Source: an uncultured Spirochaetota bacterium
Lineage (GTDB): Bacteria; Spirochaetota; Spirochaetia; Treponematales; Rectinemataceae
DNA length: 64,000 nucleotides
Assembly (NCBI GenBank): GCA_903821875.1
Contig: CAIJMU010000056.1
Coordinates: 1-64,000 of the forward strand
Direction of reading: 5' to 3'
How positions within the stretch are numbered: the first letter of the stretch is position 1; each line of letters begins with the position of its first letter. Below the pieces are notes generated by a model. It saw only the letters and a list, made by a program, of their open reading frames with translations, was not told the origin of the DNA and searched no databases. Of this stretch, positions 1-8,901 are shown piece by piece. The translations under genes and the position numbers were made by a program.

Positions 1-2
1 CC

Positions 3-887
3 GGCTACGACTGCACCGACCTTCTCAACCTCGGTCTCTTCAGACCGATCTTCTCGCCCACGGATTTTATCCAGATCAAGGGACGCGGAACCCGGAAGCA
101 CGACTTCCGCGAACAGCTCTTCGATGACGGTCTCAAAGGCGAGGTCCTGAACCCCCTCAAAACCTCCTACAAGCTCTTCGATTTCTTCGCGAACTGCGAG
201 TACTTCGAGGAAAAGTTCAACTACGATGAAGTGCTCAAGCTCCCGCTTCCGAAGGCAAGGAGCGGCGACGAAGGCGAAGGGAGGGAAAGAGGCGTCGATG
301 GCGGCATCTACGAGTACCGCGGCAACGACCTCATCTCATTGGTCAAGGAGGCAGTGGTCGGCAGCGAGGGCATGAAGATCGACCGGATGTTCTTTGAGCG
401 CTTCGAGGATGCCATCCGCACAAATAGTACGGTCGCTTCGGCCGTCGAAGCGGGGCAGTGGGACCGCGTGATCGACTATGTGAACCGCGAGGTTTTCGAC
501 AAGCCCGATGAATACTACAGCCTCGACAAGCTGCGCAAGGCCGCGGCCGTAGACCGACGCCTGACCCTCCGCGAGATCCTGGAAAAGATCTTCGGCCTCA
601 TCCCTCGCTTCAAGTCGAAGGACGAACTGCTGGAAGAAGAGTTTGCCAAGTTCGTCGCCGACTACAAGCCTGAGGAAGCCGAGGCAATCCCGGCAATCAG
701 GACCTACTTCAAGGCCTACCTCACGAGCGGCCGCGTCCGCGCCATAATCGAGAGCAGGCAGTTCACCGATCTGGCCACCAACCCCGAGTTCTCCACCCGC
801 GACTATAGGGCCGTGCCTGAAAAATACCGCGTCCTCGTTCCGGAATACATCAAGGATTACGTCTCCTTGAACCAGTTTGTGGCATAG
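3..887 (+). CDS. hsdR: Type I restriction endonuclease subunit R, C-terminal part (cut by window start)
   Basis: This is the C-terminal part of the motor/nuclease subunit of a type I restriction system, which translocates DNA using ATP and cuts it. The reading frame is open from base 3 and has no start in the window. Its first residues carry helicase motif V/VI (TDFIQIKGRGTRKHDF, with the conserved QxxGRGTR), as in superfamily 2 HsdR motors. The remaining roughly 240 residues resemble the helical C-terminal domain of EcoEI-type R subunits, which contacts the methylase. A KilA-N gene begins 10 bases downstream and the fused hsdM-hsdS gene follows, so this is one operon. The nuclease domain and Walker A motif would lie upstream, outside the window. 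Confidence 0.85.
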   Translation, partial: GYDCTDLLNLGLFRPIFSPTDFIQIKGRGTRKHDFREQLFDDGLKGEVLNPLKTSYKLFDFFANCEYFEEKFNYDEVLKLPLPKARSGDEGEGRERGVDGGIYEYRGNDLISLVKEAVVGSEGMKIDRMFFERFEDAIRTNSTVASAVEAGQWDRVIDYVNREVFDKPDEYYSLDKLRKAAAVDRRLTLREILEKIFGLIPRFKSKDELLEEEFAKFVADYKPEEAEAIPAIRTYFKAYLTSGRVRAIIESRQFTDLATNPEFSTRDYRAVPEKYRVLVPEYIKDYVSLNQFVA

Positions 888-897
888 GGGGGAAGAT

Positions 898-1716
898 ATG
901 AGCAAGAAGACCGAACACATAGAAGTCAAAGGCGTTTCCGTCGCCGTAACCGCTTACCCGGAAGGGGATTACCTATCCCTGACAGACATGCTGAAGGCAA
1001 AGGACGGAGATTTTTTTATCTCAGACTGGCTACGCAACAGGAATACCGTCGAGTTCCTGGGCATCTGGGAAAGCGTCCACAACCCCGGTTTTAATTATGG
1101 CGAATTCGCCATAATTAGAAGTCAGGCTGGCCTGAACAGCTACAAGCTCAGCGTCAAGGACTGGGTTGACCAAACCAAGGCCATAGGTTTACGAGCCACT
1201 GCGGGAAGATATGGTGGAACCTTTGGCCACAAGGATATAGCCTTCGAATTCGGCATGTGGATCAGCCCTGAATTCAAGATATACCTCATCAAGGAATTCC
1301 AGCGGCTGAAGGATGAAGAAAACAGCCGTCTCCGTCTGGAATGGAATCTCCAGCGCACTTTGGCAAAGATAAATTACCGAATTCACACCGATGCCATCAA
1401 GGAAACCTTGCTTCCGGCCAAGATTACAAAGGCCCAAGCAGCCTTTGTCTATGCCACTGAAGCCGATATGCTCAATGTCGCCTTATTCGGCAAGACTGCG
1501 AAAGAGTGGCGCGATGAGCATCCTGACGCATCTGGAAACATCCGAGATCAGGCCAGCCTGGAGCAACTTGTGGTCCTCAGTAATCTGGAAAGCCTCAATT
1601 CAGTCCTCATCCGCCAGGGCCTAGCCCAAAAGGAACGACTGATCAGTCTGAACGACATTGCGATAACCCAGATGCGGTCCTTGATGGCAAATATTTCCTT
1701 GAAGAGGCTGAAGTAA
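898..1716 (+). CDS. KilA-N domain DNA-binding protein within the type I R-M operon
   Basis: A 272-residue protein whose N-terminal ~120 residues match the KilA-N fold (SLTDMLKA, ISDWLRNRNTVEFLGIWE, then GRYGGTFGHKDIAFEFGMWISPEFKIYLIKEFQ). KilA-N is a DNA-binding module common in phages and large DNA viruses. The rest is helical and has no motif I recognise. I chose the ATG at 898 because GGGGGGAAG lies just before it; an in-frame start at 877 lies inside hsdR. Its stop overlaps the hsdMS start (TAATG), so it is translationally coupled to the methylase. A regulatory or phage-sensing role is possible, but that is inference. Its sequence looks more AT-rich than its neighbours, which suggests separate acquisition. 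Confidence 0.8.
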   Translation: MSKKTEHIEVKGVSVAVTAYPEGDYLSLTDMLKAKDGDFFISDWLRNRNTVEFLGIWESVHNPGFNYGEFAIIRSQAGLNSYKLSVKDWVDQTKAIGLRATAGRYGGTFGHKDIAFEFGMWISPEFKIYLIKEFQRLKDEENSRLRLEWNLQRTLAKINYRIHTDAIKETLLPAKITKAQAAFVYATEADMLNVALFGKTAKEWRDEHPDASGNIRDQASLEQLVVLSNLESLNSVLIRQGLAQKERLISLNDIAITQMRSLMANISLKRLK

Positions 1717-4280
1717 TGCTTGACACCGATACCAAACGCCGCATCGATACTGCCCGGGACATCCTGGTCGGCAAGGTACCCGATCCGAAATCCCAGGTCG
1801 AGCAGATCACCATCGCGCTGATCTACAAGTTCATGGACGACATGGACGCGGAGTCCGAGGAACTCGGGGGCAAGCGGAAGTTCTTTACCGGCGCCTTCGC
1901 GCGCTACGGCTGGGCCCAGCTCATGAACCCACGGATGGGCGGTCATGAGATGCTGGGCCTCTATGGCGAGGGCATTTCCAAGATGCCCGAGAACCCCGGC
2001 ATTCCACCCCTCTTCCGCGACATCTTCAAGAACGCCTACCTACCCTACCGCGATCCCGAGACCCTCAAGGCCTTCCTCAAGATCATCGATGAGTTCAATT
2101 ATGACCACAGCGAGCGCCTCGGCGACGCCTTTGAGTACCTCCTGTCCGTCCTGGGCTCGCAGGGCGATGCCGGACAGTTCCGTACGCCGCGGCACATCAT
2201 CGACTTCATGGTCGAGGTAGTCGCTCCGAAAAAGGGCGAGGTCATCATCGATCCTGCCTGCGGTACCGCTGGCTTTCTCATCTCGGCGTATAAGCATATC
2301 CTCCGCGCCAACACCGACGCCAAGGGCCACGGCACTCTGACGCCCGACGAAAAAGGCCGCCTCGCGCAGAACTTCAGGGGCTACGACATTTCGCCCGACA
2401 TGGTGCGGTTATCGCTGGTGAACCTCTACCTCCACGGCTTCACCGATCCGCATATCTTTGAATACGACACCCTCACCTCCGAAGAACGCTGGAACGAGCA
2501 GGCCGACGTCATCCTGGCCAACCCGCCCTTCATGTCGCCGAAGGGCGGCATCAAGCCGCACAAGCGATTTTCCATCCAGGCCAAGCGTAGCGAGGTCCTG
2601 TTTGTCGACTACATGGCCGAGCACTTGAGCCCGAGGGGGCGGGCTGCTATCATCGTGCCGGAGGGCATCATCTTCCAGAGCCAGACTTCCTACACCCAGC
2701 TTCGGAAGATGCTTGTGGAGAACTCCCTCGTCGCTGTCGTGTCGTTGCCGGCGGGATGTTTCAATCCTTACTCCGGGGTGAAGACGTCCATCCTCATTCT
2801 TGACAAGTCTGTCGCCAAGGCTGCCGATACTATCGCTTTCTTTAAGGTTGAGAACGATGGCTTTGGGCTGGGTGCGCAGAGGAGGGCTTTCGACAAGAAC
2901 GACCTTCCGCAAGTCAAAGCCGAACTCGGGGCTTACCTCAAGGCGCTTCGTAGCCAGCAGCCTATCGACAAGCTCCAGCCGACTTGCGGCCTGATTGTGG
3001 CGAAGGAAAAGATCGCCGCGAACGGGGACTACAACCTCAGTGGGGAACGGTATAGGGAGGGCGGAGCAAAAACGAACATCTTTCCTTTGGTAAGAATCGC
3101 AGATGTCTGCACAGTCAACCCACGCAAAAGCCAATTAGCCCAGTTGAAACAAAACACGCGCGTTTCTTTCGTTCCGATGGCGCACCTCAACGAGCATCGG
3201 ATCACGTTTAAGCCGAGCGATGAGAAGGAACTATCCGAAGTCTCAGCAAGCTATACCTACTTCGAGGACAATGATGTCCTCCTTGCGAAAGTGACACCTT
3301 GCTTCGAAAACGGCAAAGCTGGCATCGCACGCGGCCTTCTCAACGGAATAGGGTTTGGTTCCAGCGAGTTCTATGTCTTGCGGAGCAATGACCAAGTCTT
3401 GCCCGAATGGATATACTTCTGCGTCATGCACTCGATCTTTCGAGATGCGGCCGTCGCTCAAATGACCGGCACAGGAGGATTGCAGCGTGTGCCGCGCGAT
3501 TACGTCGAGAACTTCCAAGTCCCCCTGCCGCCGCTGGAGGTACAGAAGGAGATCGTAGCGGAGATCGAGGGATATCAGAAGGTTATTGATGGGGCCAGGG
3601 CTGTTCTGGACAACTATCGGCCCCATATCCCCATTCATCCTGACTGGCCGATGGTGGAGTTGGGCGAAGCATTAATGTCGGTTGGCAGTGGAGTCACACC
3701 CCGAGGTGGAAAAGAAACATACGTACAGGAAGGCATCCTGTTCATCCGAAGTCAGAACGTGCTCTTCGGAATGTGTGACTTCTCAGACGCCGCGTACATC
3801 ACGCCCGAAACACACGAGGAGATGAACAGGAGTCGTGTCCGCCGGGATGACGTATTCCTCAACATTACCGGAGCGTCGATCGGCAGAAGCGCGGTAATGG
3901 AACTCGACATCGAAGCCAATGTGAATCAGCACGTCGCGATCCTTCGCACGAAGCCGGATCTGTTGCCGTTGTTCTTGTCTACATTTCTGAACTCCGATAC
4001 CGGGCAGCGGCAGATCGACGGGTTTCAAGCCGGGGCATCGCGTGAGGCGTTGAACTACTCGCAGATTCGCCAGATGAAAATCCCCCTGCCGCCCCTCGCC
4101 ACCCAGCAAGACATCGTGGCGGAGATCGAAGCCGAGCAGGCGCTAGTCGCCGCCAACCGCGAACTGATTATCCGCTTCGAGCAAAAGATCCAAGGAATCC
4201 TCGCCCGCATCTGGGGCGTGAGTAACCAGGGAGACAATTGCGGCGAAACGGGAGGGAGAATGGAAGGAGCACCTGAATGA
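1716..4280 (+). CDS. hsdM: Fused type I N6-adenine methyltransferase and specificity subunit (HsdM-HsdS)
   Basis: An 854-residue protein that joins the modification and specificity subunits of a type I system. Residues 1-130 are the HsdM_N helical region. The N6-adenine methylase core carries the AdoMet motif DPACGTAGFL (179-188) and the catalytic NPPF (269-272). After about residue 450 there are two specificity half-domains, each with a target-recognition domain (beginning FPLVRIADV and WPMVELGEA) followed by a conserved helix (LPPLEVQKEIVAEIE and LPPLATQQDIVAEIE). Separate HsdM proteins are usually about 500 residues and HsdS about 400, so this is a full-length fusion. It overlaps the gene upstream by one base and the GHKL gene downstream by four (ATGA). 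Two different recognition domains predict a bipartite asymmetric target site. Confidence 0.93.
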   Translation: MLDTDTKRRIDTARDILVGKVPDPKSQVEQITIALIYKFMDDMDAESEELGGKRKFFTGAFARYGWAQLMNPRMGGHEMLGLYGEGISKMPENPGIPPLFRDIFKNAYLPYRDPETLKAFLKIIDEFNYDHSERLGDAFEYLLSVLGSQGDAGQFRTPRHIIDFMVEVVAPKKGEVIIDPACGTAGFLISAYKHILRANTDAKGHGTLTPDEKGRLAQNFRGYDISPDMVRLSLVNLYLHGFTDPHIFEYDTLTSEERWNEQADVILANPPFMSPKGGIKPHKRFSIQAKRSEVLFVDYMAEHLSPRGRAAIIVPEGIIFQSQTSYTQLRKMLVENSLVAVVSLPAGCFNPYSGVKTSILILDKSVAKAADTIAFFKVENDGFGLGAQRRAFDKNDLPQVKAELGAYLKALRSQQPIDKLQPTCGLIVAKEKIAANGDYNLSGERYREGGAKTNIFPLVRIADVCTVNPRKSQLAQLKQNTRVSFVPMAHLNEHRITFKPSDEKELSEVSASYTYFEDNDVLLAKVTPCFENGKAGIARGLLNGIGFGSSEFYVLRSNDQVLPEWIYFCVMHSIFRDAAVAQMTGTGGLQRVPRDYVENFQVPLPPLEVQKEIVAEIEGYQKVIDGARAVLDNYRPHIPIHPDWPMVELGEALMSVGSGVTPRGGKETYVQEGILFIRSQNVLFGMCDFSDAAYITPETHEEMNRSRVRRDDVFLNITGASIGRSAVMELDIEANVNQHVAILRTKPDLLPLFLSTFLNSDTGQRQIDGFQAGASREALNYSQIRQMKIPLPPLATQQDIVAEIEAEQALVAANRELIIRFEQKIQGILARIWGVSNQGDNCGETGGRMEGAPE

Positions 4281-6280
4281 GCAACGTCAATATCAAGCGG
4301 GCCGTTGAAAACATTCGGGCGAATACGACCGTTTACACTCCTGTCGTCGAGATGATAGTCAATGGAATTCAGGCCATAGATGAAACGGGCCGGAAGGACG
4401 GCAACGTGCTCGTACGTGCGCAACGCAGCACCCAGGCCGAACTTGACGGCAGCCTGCCGGAAGTGATCGGCTTCGATATCGCGGATAACGGCATCGGCTT
4501 CATCGATAGGCACCGCGAGTCATTCGATACGCTGTACACTGACCTCAAAATCACAGAAGGAGGCAAGGGGTTTGGGCGTTTCACCGGCCTCAAATACTTC
4601 GAGGACCTGCACGTCAAGAGCGTCTACCGCGATGGCGACGGCTACAAGCTCCGCAGCTTTTCAATGGGCAAGGAGCATGACATCATCGTGCACGAGCAGG
4701 TCGCGGCGACAGACAGGACCGATATGGGATCGACGGTGACGCTCGCCATGCTCAAAGATGGGCGTGGATTCGACAAGAAGCTCTCGACCATCGCCCGCAA
4801 CCTCGTAGAACGGCTTCTCCCGTACTTCATTACGCAGGAGTATGTCTGCCCGGACATTGTTCTCTGCGAGCAGGATGGTAGCGGCGAGATCCGCCTGAAT
4901 GACTTCGTCAACAATGAGCTGTCCGCCGTAATCCGAGAGATCGGTGTTGAGCGAAAAACGTTTGCCTTGAAGGCCCGAGAGACGAAAGAAGAATTCCTGG
5001 TCCGGGTCTTCAAGCTCTATTCACCGCGCAAACAAAAAAGTCGGATCAGCCTTGTTGCGCATAAGCGAGAAGTCTCGGGTTCCGCGATTCACAAATATAT
5101 CCCTGAGTTCGAGGATGAGTTCTTCGAAAAGGACCGGAATGGGGAGATTGACCACGAGCGCAACTACATCATCAAAGCGTATGTGTTCGGGCCTTATCTG
5201 GACCGTAATGTGTCCTTGGAGCGCGGCGGGTTCGAGTTTCAGATGGAGAATGATCTCGTTCTCGGCATCGGACAGATTCAGATTGAGCAAGACACCGCGC
5301 TGATCGCACGCGAGGCGATGGGCGCGGATATCACATTCCGGCAGCAACGCAAGAAGGAGCGCGTGCAAACTTATGTGGACGAGGAAGCGCCTTGGCACAA
5401 GACGATCCTTGAGAAGATCGACCTGAGCAGCATGCCTTACAACCCGACGAACGAGGAGATCGAGGCACGGCTCCAGAAGGAAAAGTTCGCACATGAAGTC
5501 TCGATACGCAAAGACGTCGCGAAATTGCTGACCGAAGCCAGTTTGGAGAAGGTGAAGGAAAGCGTGACGGAGATCGTTAACCAGGTCTCTGGCACCAGCA
5601 AGAACGACCTGATCCACTACATCGCCCTGCGCCGGACCATCCTAGATCTCTTCGGAAAGAGTCTCGAAGTGGATGGATCTGGGGCCTATTCCTCGGAAGG
5701 CGTCGTTCACGACATCATCTTCCCACGCAAGGGCGACTCGGACGCCACGTCGTTCCACGATCACAATCTCTGGATCGTGGATGAACGCCTGAACTTCACA
5801 ACCTGGGTTTCCTCAGACGTTCCGCTCGACGGCAAGAATGCCGACCGTCCTGACCTTCTTGTCTACAACAAGCGTGTGCTCTTCCGCGGGGACAACGAGG
5901 CGAGCAATCCGATCACCATCTTCGAGTTCAAGAAACCGCAGCGGGACGACTTCGTGAACCCGTCTTCACGCGAGGACCCGGTACAGCAGATCGTGCGCTA
6001 CGTGAACGACATCCGCGACGGTGAATACAAGACCCCCGAAGGCCGCAAGATGTTGGTCGCGGAGAACACGCCGTTCTACGGCTATGTCGTGTGCGACCTA
6101 TCGCCCAAGGTTGAAACCTGGCTGGAACGAGAGAAGAACTTTACCCCCATGCCGGACCGGTTGGGCTGGTTCCATTGGATAGGCAACATCAACCTCTATG
6201 TCGAAGTCATGAGCTGGGACAAGGTGCTCAAGGACGCGAAGATGCGCAATCAGATATTCTTCCAAAAGCTTGGAATATAG
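4277..6280 (+). CDS. GHKL (MutL/Hsp90-like) ATPase with C-terminal PD-(D/E)XK-like nuclease domain
   Basis: A 667-residue protein. The N-terminus has the Bergerat ATP-binding fold: N box with E25 and N29 (VEMIVNGIQAID), G1 box DNGIGF (70-75) and G2 box GGKGFGRF (95-102). A transducer-like middle region and a helical segment around 370-470 follow. Near residues 525-555 a PD...EFKK pattern (RPDLLVYNK, then ITIFEFKKP) matches PD-(D/E)XK endonucleases. Iyer, Abhiman and Aravind (2008) described prokaryotic MutL/MORC-like GHKL ATPases linked to restriction-modification loci and fused to nucleases, and this gene fits that class. The four-base overlap with hsdMS puts it in the same operon. It is probably a defence effector or accessory nuclease; the target is unknown. 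Confidence 0.75.
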   Translation: MSNVNIKRAVENIRANTTVYTPVVEMIVNGIQAIDETGRKDGNVLVRAQRSTQAELDGSLPEVIGFDIADNGIGFIDRHRESFDTLYTDLKITEGGKGFGRFTGLKYFEDLHVKSVYRDGDGYKLRSFSMGKEHDIIVHEQVAATDRTDMGSTVTLAMLKDGRGFDKKLSTIARNLVERLLPYFITQEYVCPDIVLCEQDGSGEIRLNDFVNNELSAVIREIGVERKTFALKARETKEEFLVRVFKLYSPRKQKSRISLVAHKREVSGSAIHKYIPEFEDEFFEKDRNGEIDHERNYIIKAYVFGPYLDRNVSLERGGFEFQMENDLVLGIGQIQIEQDTALIAREAMGADITFRQQRKKERVQTYVDEEAPWHKTILEKIDLSSMPYNPTNEEIEARLQKEKFAHEVSIRKDVAKLLTEASLEKVKESVTEIVNQVSGTSKNDLIHYIALRRTILDLFGKSLEVDGSGAYSSEGVVHDIIFPRKGDSDATSFHDHNLWIVDERLNFTTWVSSDVPLDGKNADRPDLLVYNKRVLFRGDNEASNPITIFEFKKPQRDDFVNPSSREDPVQQIVRYVNDIRDGEYKTPEGRKMLVAENTPFYGYVVCDLSPKVETWLEREKNFTPMPDRLGWFHWIGNINLYVEVMSWDKVLKDAKMRNQIFFQKLGI

Positions 6281-6335
6281 GGGCACACTTATGGATTTGA
6301 ATAACAGCGAGGCCACTCCAGCGGGAGCGTGAGTG

Positions 6336-7064
6336 ATGGACGAACCCACCGACCTCGCCTCCTACCTCCCCCTCTCCTTCAAGAGCGAGAAGGAGCAGGA
6401 ATACATCGCCTTCCTCTGGGACGCCTTTGAGACGAACTACACGCACGGAAAATACCAGTTCGCCTTTCTCGCCTACCACATGCTCACGATGAGCTTCGTC
6501 TATTTCAACATCTGGCAGATCAAACAGACTGAGCAGAAGGACTTCGCGATGGGGCTCATCGGTTTCGGCAAGGACATCGAAAAGAGCCTCCTCGAGGCGA
6601 CATCGCCTTTCGTGTTCAGCACCGTAAACGAACGCAGCATCCTTCGCTTCCTGAAACTCATCGGCTGCGACAACGGCAAGATCGGCACCTATGCCAACCT
6701 CGTTGACGACCGCAACGAATCCGCCCACCCCAACGGCAATATCTTCTACAGCACCGAAGTGGCGCTCGACGTCAAGATCGGAGAGATCCTACGAGTTGTT
6801 GCGGAGATTCAGGACCACTCGAAACCGGTCATCGAGCGATGCTACCGCGAATTTCTGGTTCAGAACCACGACCCCGACGAACGCGAGTATGTCGAGGCCG
6901 CCGACCAGATCCGCGAAGTCCTGATACACGGCAATTATCTGTCGCAGCGGGATATCGAAATCTGCCTCGGATTGGATGTCGAGCAATTTGCCGACAGCAC
7001 GGGCATCGAAGGGATACGAGAGCTTCACGCTTCCCTCTTCGAGCAGTTCAAAGGAGTCTGCTAG
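6336..7064 (+). CDS. Uncharacterised HEPN-like protein after the R-M operon
   Basis: A 242-residue, mostly helical protein starting 56 bases after the GHKL gene. I do not recognise a named family. Residues 126-131 read RNESAH within VDDRNESAHPNGN, which fits the R-x4-H catalytic motif of HEPN ribonucleases (RNxxxH type); aromatic helices before it (around 40-60) fit a HEPN bundle. HEPN proteins in defence islands commonly act as RNases that halt growth on infection. The ATG at 6336 is preferred over the GTG one codon earlier. It has no signal peptide or membrane segment. It is probably cotranscribed with the R-M genes. The family assignment rests on one short motif plus context. Confidence 0.6.
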   Translation: MDEPTDLASYLPLSFKSEKEQEYIAFLWDAFETNYTHGKYQFAFLAYHMLTMSFVYFNIWQIKQTEQKDFAMGLIGFGKDIEKSLLEATSPFVFSTVNERSILRFLKLIGCDNGKIGTYANLVDDRNESAHPNGNIFYSTEVALDVKIGEILRVVAEIQDHSKPVIERCYREFLVQNHDPDEREYVEAADQIREVLIHGNYLSQRDIEICLGLDVEQFADSTGIEGIRELHASLFEQFKGVC

Positions 7065-7134
7065 TTGAACCTCAAGTTCTGCCAGGATGTACTAATTAGT
7101 CGACGAATGGATAGGTTCCCAAGGGAGGTCGCTT

Positions 7135-8217
7135 ATGGCATTCGATCCACGTGAACCCTTTGACGATCTGCCTCCGATTCCACCTGCGGCCGACATCGAG
7201 ACGAAGGCTATCCTGCGCCTCGCGGTCTCGGCTTCCCGCGCTCTCGCGGAACTGAAGGGCTTGGGTGGAATCGTTCCTGATCAAGCTATCCTGATACATT
7301 CCATCCCCCTCCAGGAAGCCAAGGCAAGCTCGGAGATCGAGAACATCGTCACGACGAACGACGCCCTCTACAAAGCCGTGGATAGTGCCTCTGCCCTGAC
7401 CGATCCACCCACAAAGGAAGTCCTCCGCTATCGGAGCGCCCTTTGGCAAGGCTACGAAAGGGTGAAGGTGGCGCCGCTATCGCTCGATTTGATTCGTAGC
7501 CTATGCTCGGCTCTCCGTGACACGCCGGTCGATTTCCGCGCCGAAGGCCAGAATGTGCGCATCGGAAATCGGACAACAGGTAGGATTAGCTATTCACCTC
7601 CCCGTGGTGGTCCTACGCTGCTTGTAAAACTCGAGAACTTGCTGGACTACCTCAATCGCGATACGGGTCACGATCCCTTGGTTAGAATGGCGGTCGGTCA
7701 TTACCAATTCGAAGCAATCCATCCTTTCGACGATGGGAATGGCAGGACGGGGAGGATGCTGAACATCCTCTACCTCGTGGAACGCGGATTGCTCGATATT
7801 CCCGTCCTGTATCTGAGCGGCTTCATAATGAAGGACAAGGCAAAATACTATGGCAGCCTACGGGCCGTGACGGAGGCGGGAGAGTGGGAAGCCTGGCTTG
7901 AGTATATGTTGGAGGGCGTCGAGCAGACCGCCCTGTGGACGCGTGGTCGAATCGTGACGATCAAGGCTCTCCTTGATTCGACGATCGATCGATGTCGCAG
8001 CGACCTTCCGAAGGTCTACAGCAAAGAACTCATCGAACTGATTTTCAGAAAGCCGTATTGCCGGATTGCCGATCTCGTCGATGCCGGTATCGCAAAGCGC
8101 CAGACCGCTTCCGAATATCTCCAGGAACTGGAGCGCGCCGGCATCCTGGCGGGAGAAAAAGCAGGCCGTGAGCAGGTATATCGCAACGTCGCCCTTCTAA
8201 GGGCCTTGGCTGAGTGA
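7135..8217 (+). CDS. fic: Fic family protein (adenylyltransferase) with N-terminal inhibitory helix
   Basis: A 360-residue Fic enzyme, predicted to transfer AMP from ATP to a hydroxyl on a target protein. The catalytic loop HPFDDGNGRTGR (196-207) is intact. Residues 65-70 (SSEIEN) match the (S/T)xxxE(G/N) autoinhibitory motif, here in the N-terminal region, making this a class II, self-restrained Fic protein. The C-terminal ~70 residues resemble a winged helix (PYCRIADLVDAGIAKRQTASEYL), common in this subfamily and usually read as DNA-binding. GGGAGG lies before the ATG. The last codons (GLAE, then stop) and the 85 bases after them recur at 9764-9862, so the gene end was once duplicated. Confidence 0.9.
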   Translation: MAFDPREPFDDLPPIPPAADIETKAILRLAVSASRALAELKGLGGIVPDQAILIHSIPLQEAKASSEIENIVTTNDALYKAVDSASALTDPPTKEVLRYRSALWQGYERVKVAPLSLDLIRSLCSALRDTPVDFRAEGQNVRIGNRTTGRISYSPPRGGPTLLVKLENLLDYLNRDTGHDPLVRMAVGHYQFEAIHPFDDGNGRTGRMLNILYLVERGLLDIPVLYLSGFIMKDKAKYYGSLRAVTEAGEWEAWLEYMLEGVEQTALWTRGRIVTIKALLDSTIDRCRSDLPKVYSKELIELIFRKPYCRIADLVDAGIAKRQTASEYLQELERAGILAGEKAGREQVYRNVALLRALAE

Positions 8218-8301
8218 TGTGTCGATATATTCCATATATTTCGACACATTAGTGCGACCTGTCGATGATTTCGACAGGAACGCGACTCTTCGAGCCCGCC
8301 T
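8202..8301. repeat. Direct repeat copy A: 3' end of fic plus two palindromes
   Basis: About 100 bases that recur at 9764-9862 with roughly 80% identity by eye and one single-base indel. It includes the last fic codons and stop. After them come a dyad TGTCGA...TTCGACA (8219-8245) and a second dyad CCTGTCGA-TGATT-TCGACAGG (8258-8278). The outer base pair of the second dyad changes from C/G here to A/T in copy B, so base pairing or operator symmetry is kept. Confidence 0.8.
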
Positions 8302-8583
8302 CGCCAAAGCCAACGCACTATCTCCCTTTCTATGCATGAATTAGTGGATGAGACAGGGATGAGACTGGGATGTTACAATCCGGATGCAGCGCAGTACTGA
8401 AGATTGGCTTTGTTGTGGAGAGAATGGTGATTTTTGCTTTCCTACCACAGCTTATGGTGGTGGAGCTGCTCATATGGATGAGACTGGGAGGTTACTCGAA
8501 TAGGGAAGAAGTACCCTATGACGAGCTTATGGGGTCTGAACCTCGAGTCGGAGAAAGTCATCTCACCAGGAAACGGAGGTCAT
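8302..8583. other. Non-coding stretch with short repeats
   Basis: No convincing gene between fic and the nucleotidyltransferase. It is AT-richer than its surroundings. The phrase GGATGAGACTGGGA(T/G)GTTAC occurs near 8354-8374 and again near 8473-8493, with a partial copy (GGATGAGACAGG) just before the first. A weak inverted repeat CAGCT...AGCTG lies around 8449-8470. The small open frames here have no family resemblance. Confidence 0.5.
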
Positions 8584-8901
8584 ATGGAAAAGGAAGTGTC
8601 AGGAGTAATCGACGCGCTCCTGAAGTACCACGAGCCCCAGGGGATTCTGCTTTTCGGCTCGTCTGCACGAGGCGACCGGAATGCCTATTCCGACCTTGAT
8701 ATTTGTGTGCTCTACGATAGGCTTCCGGCGCGTTCGCTTGTAGTCCTCCAGGCTCTCTATCGCGCTCTCTACGATGTGGCTGTCGGACCTGTCGATCTCG
8801 TCGTCTATGAGGCGAGTGATTTTTCCCGCAAGGCGGCTCGTTCCAATAGCTTCGAAGCCCGTATTAAAGCGGAAGGGGTGCTTCTTTATGGGGCTGCCTG
8901 A
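8584..8901 (+). CDS. MNT-type nucleotidyltransferase (antitoxin-type, MntA-like)
   Basis: A 105-residue minimal nucleotidyltransferase with the polymerase-beta motif GS-x10-DxD (G25, S26, D37, D39; LLFGSSARGDRNAYSDLDI) and a third acidic position in GPVDLVVYE. GGAGG six bases upstream supports the ATG at 8584 rather than the longer in-frame 8518 start. Its end overlaps the following HEPN gene by 14 bases. In MntA/HepT pairs the MNT protein AMPylates and silences the HEPN toxin. That is family knowledge; here the pairing is inferred from gene order and overlap. Confidence 0.85.
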   Translation: MEKEVSGVIDALLKYHEPQGILLFGSSARGDRNAYSDLDICVLYDRLPARSLVVLQALYRALYDVAVGPVDLVVYEASDFSRKAARSNSFEARIKAEGVLLYGAA

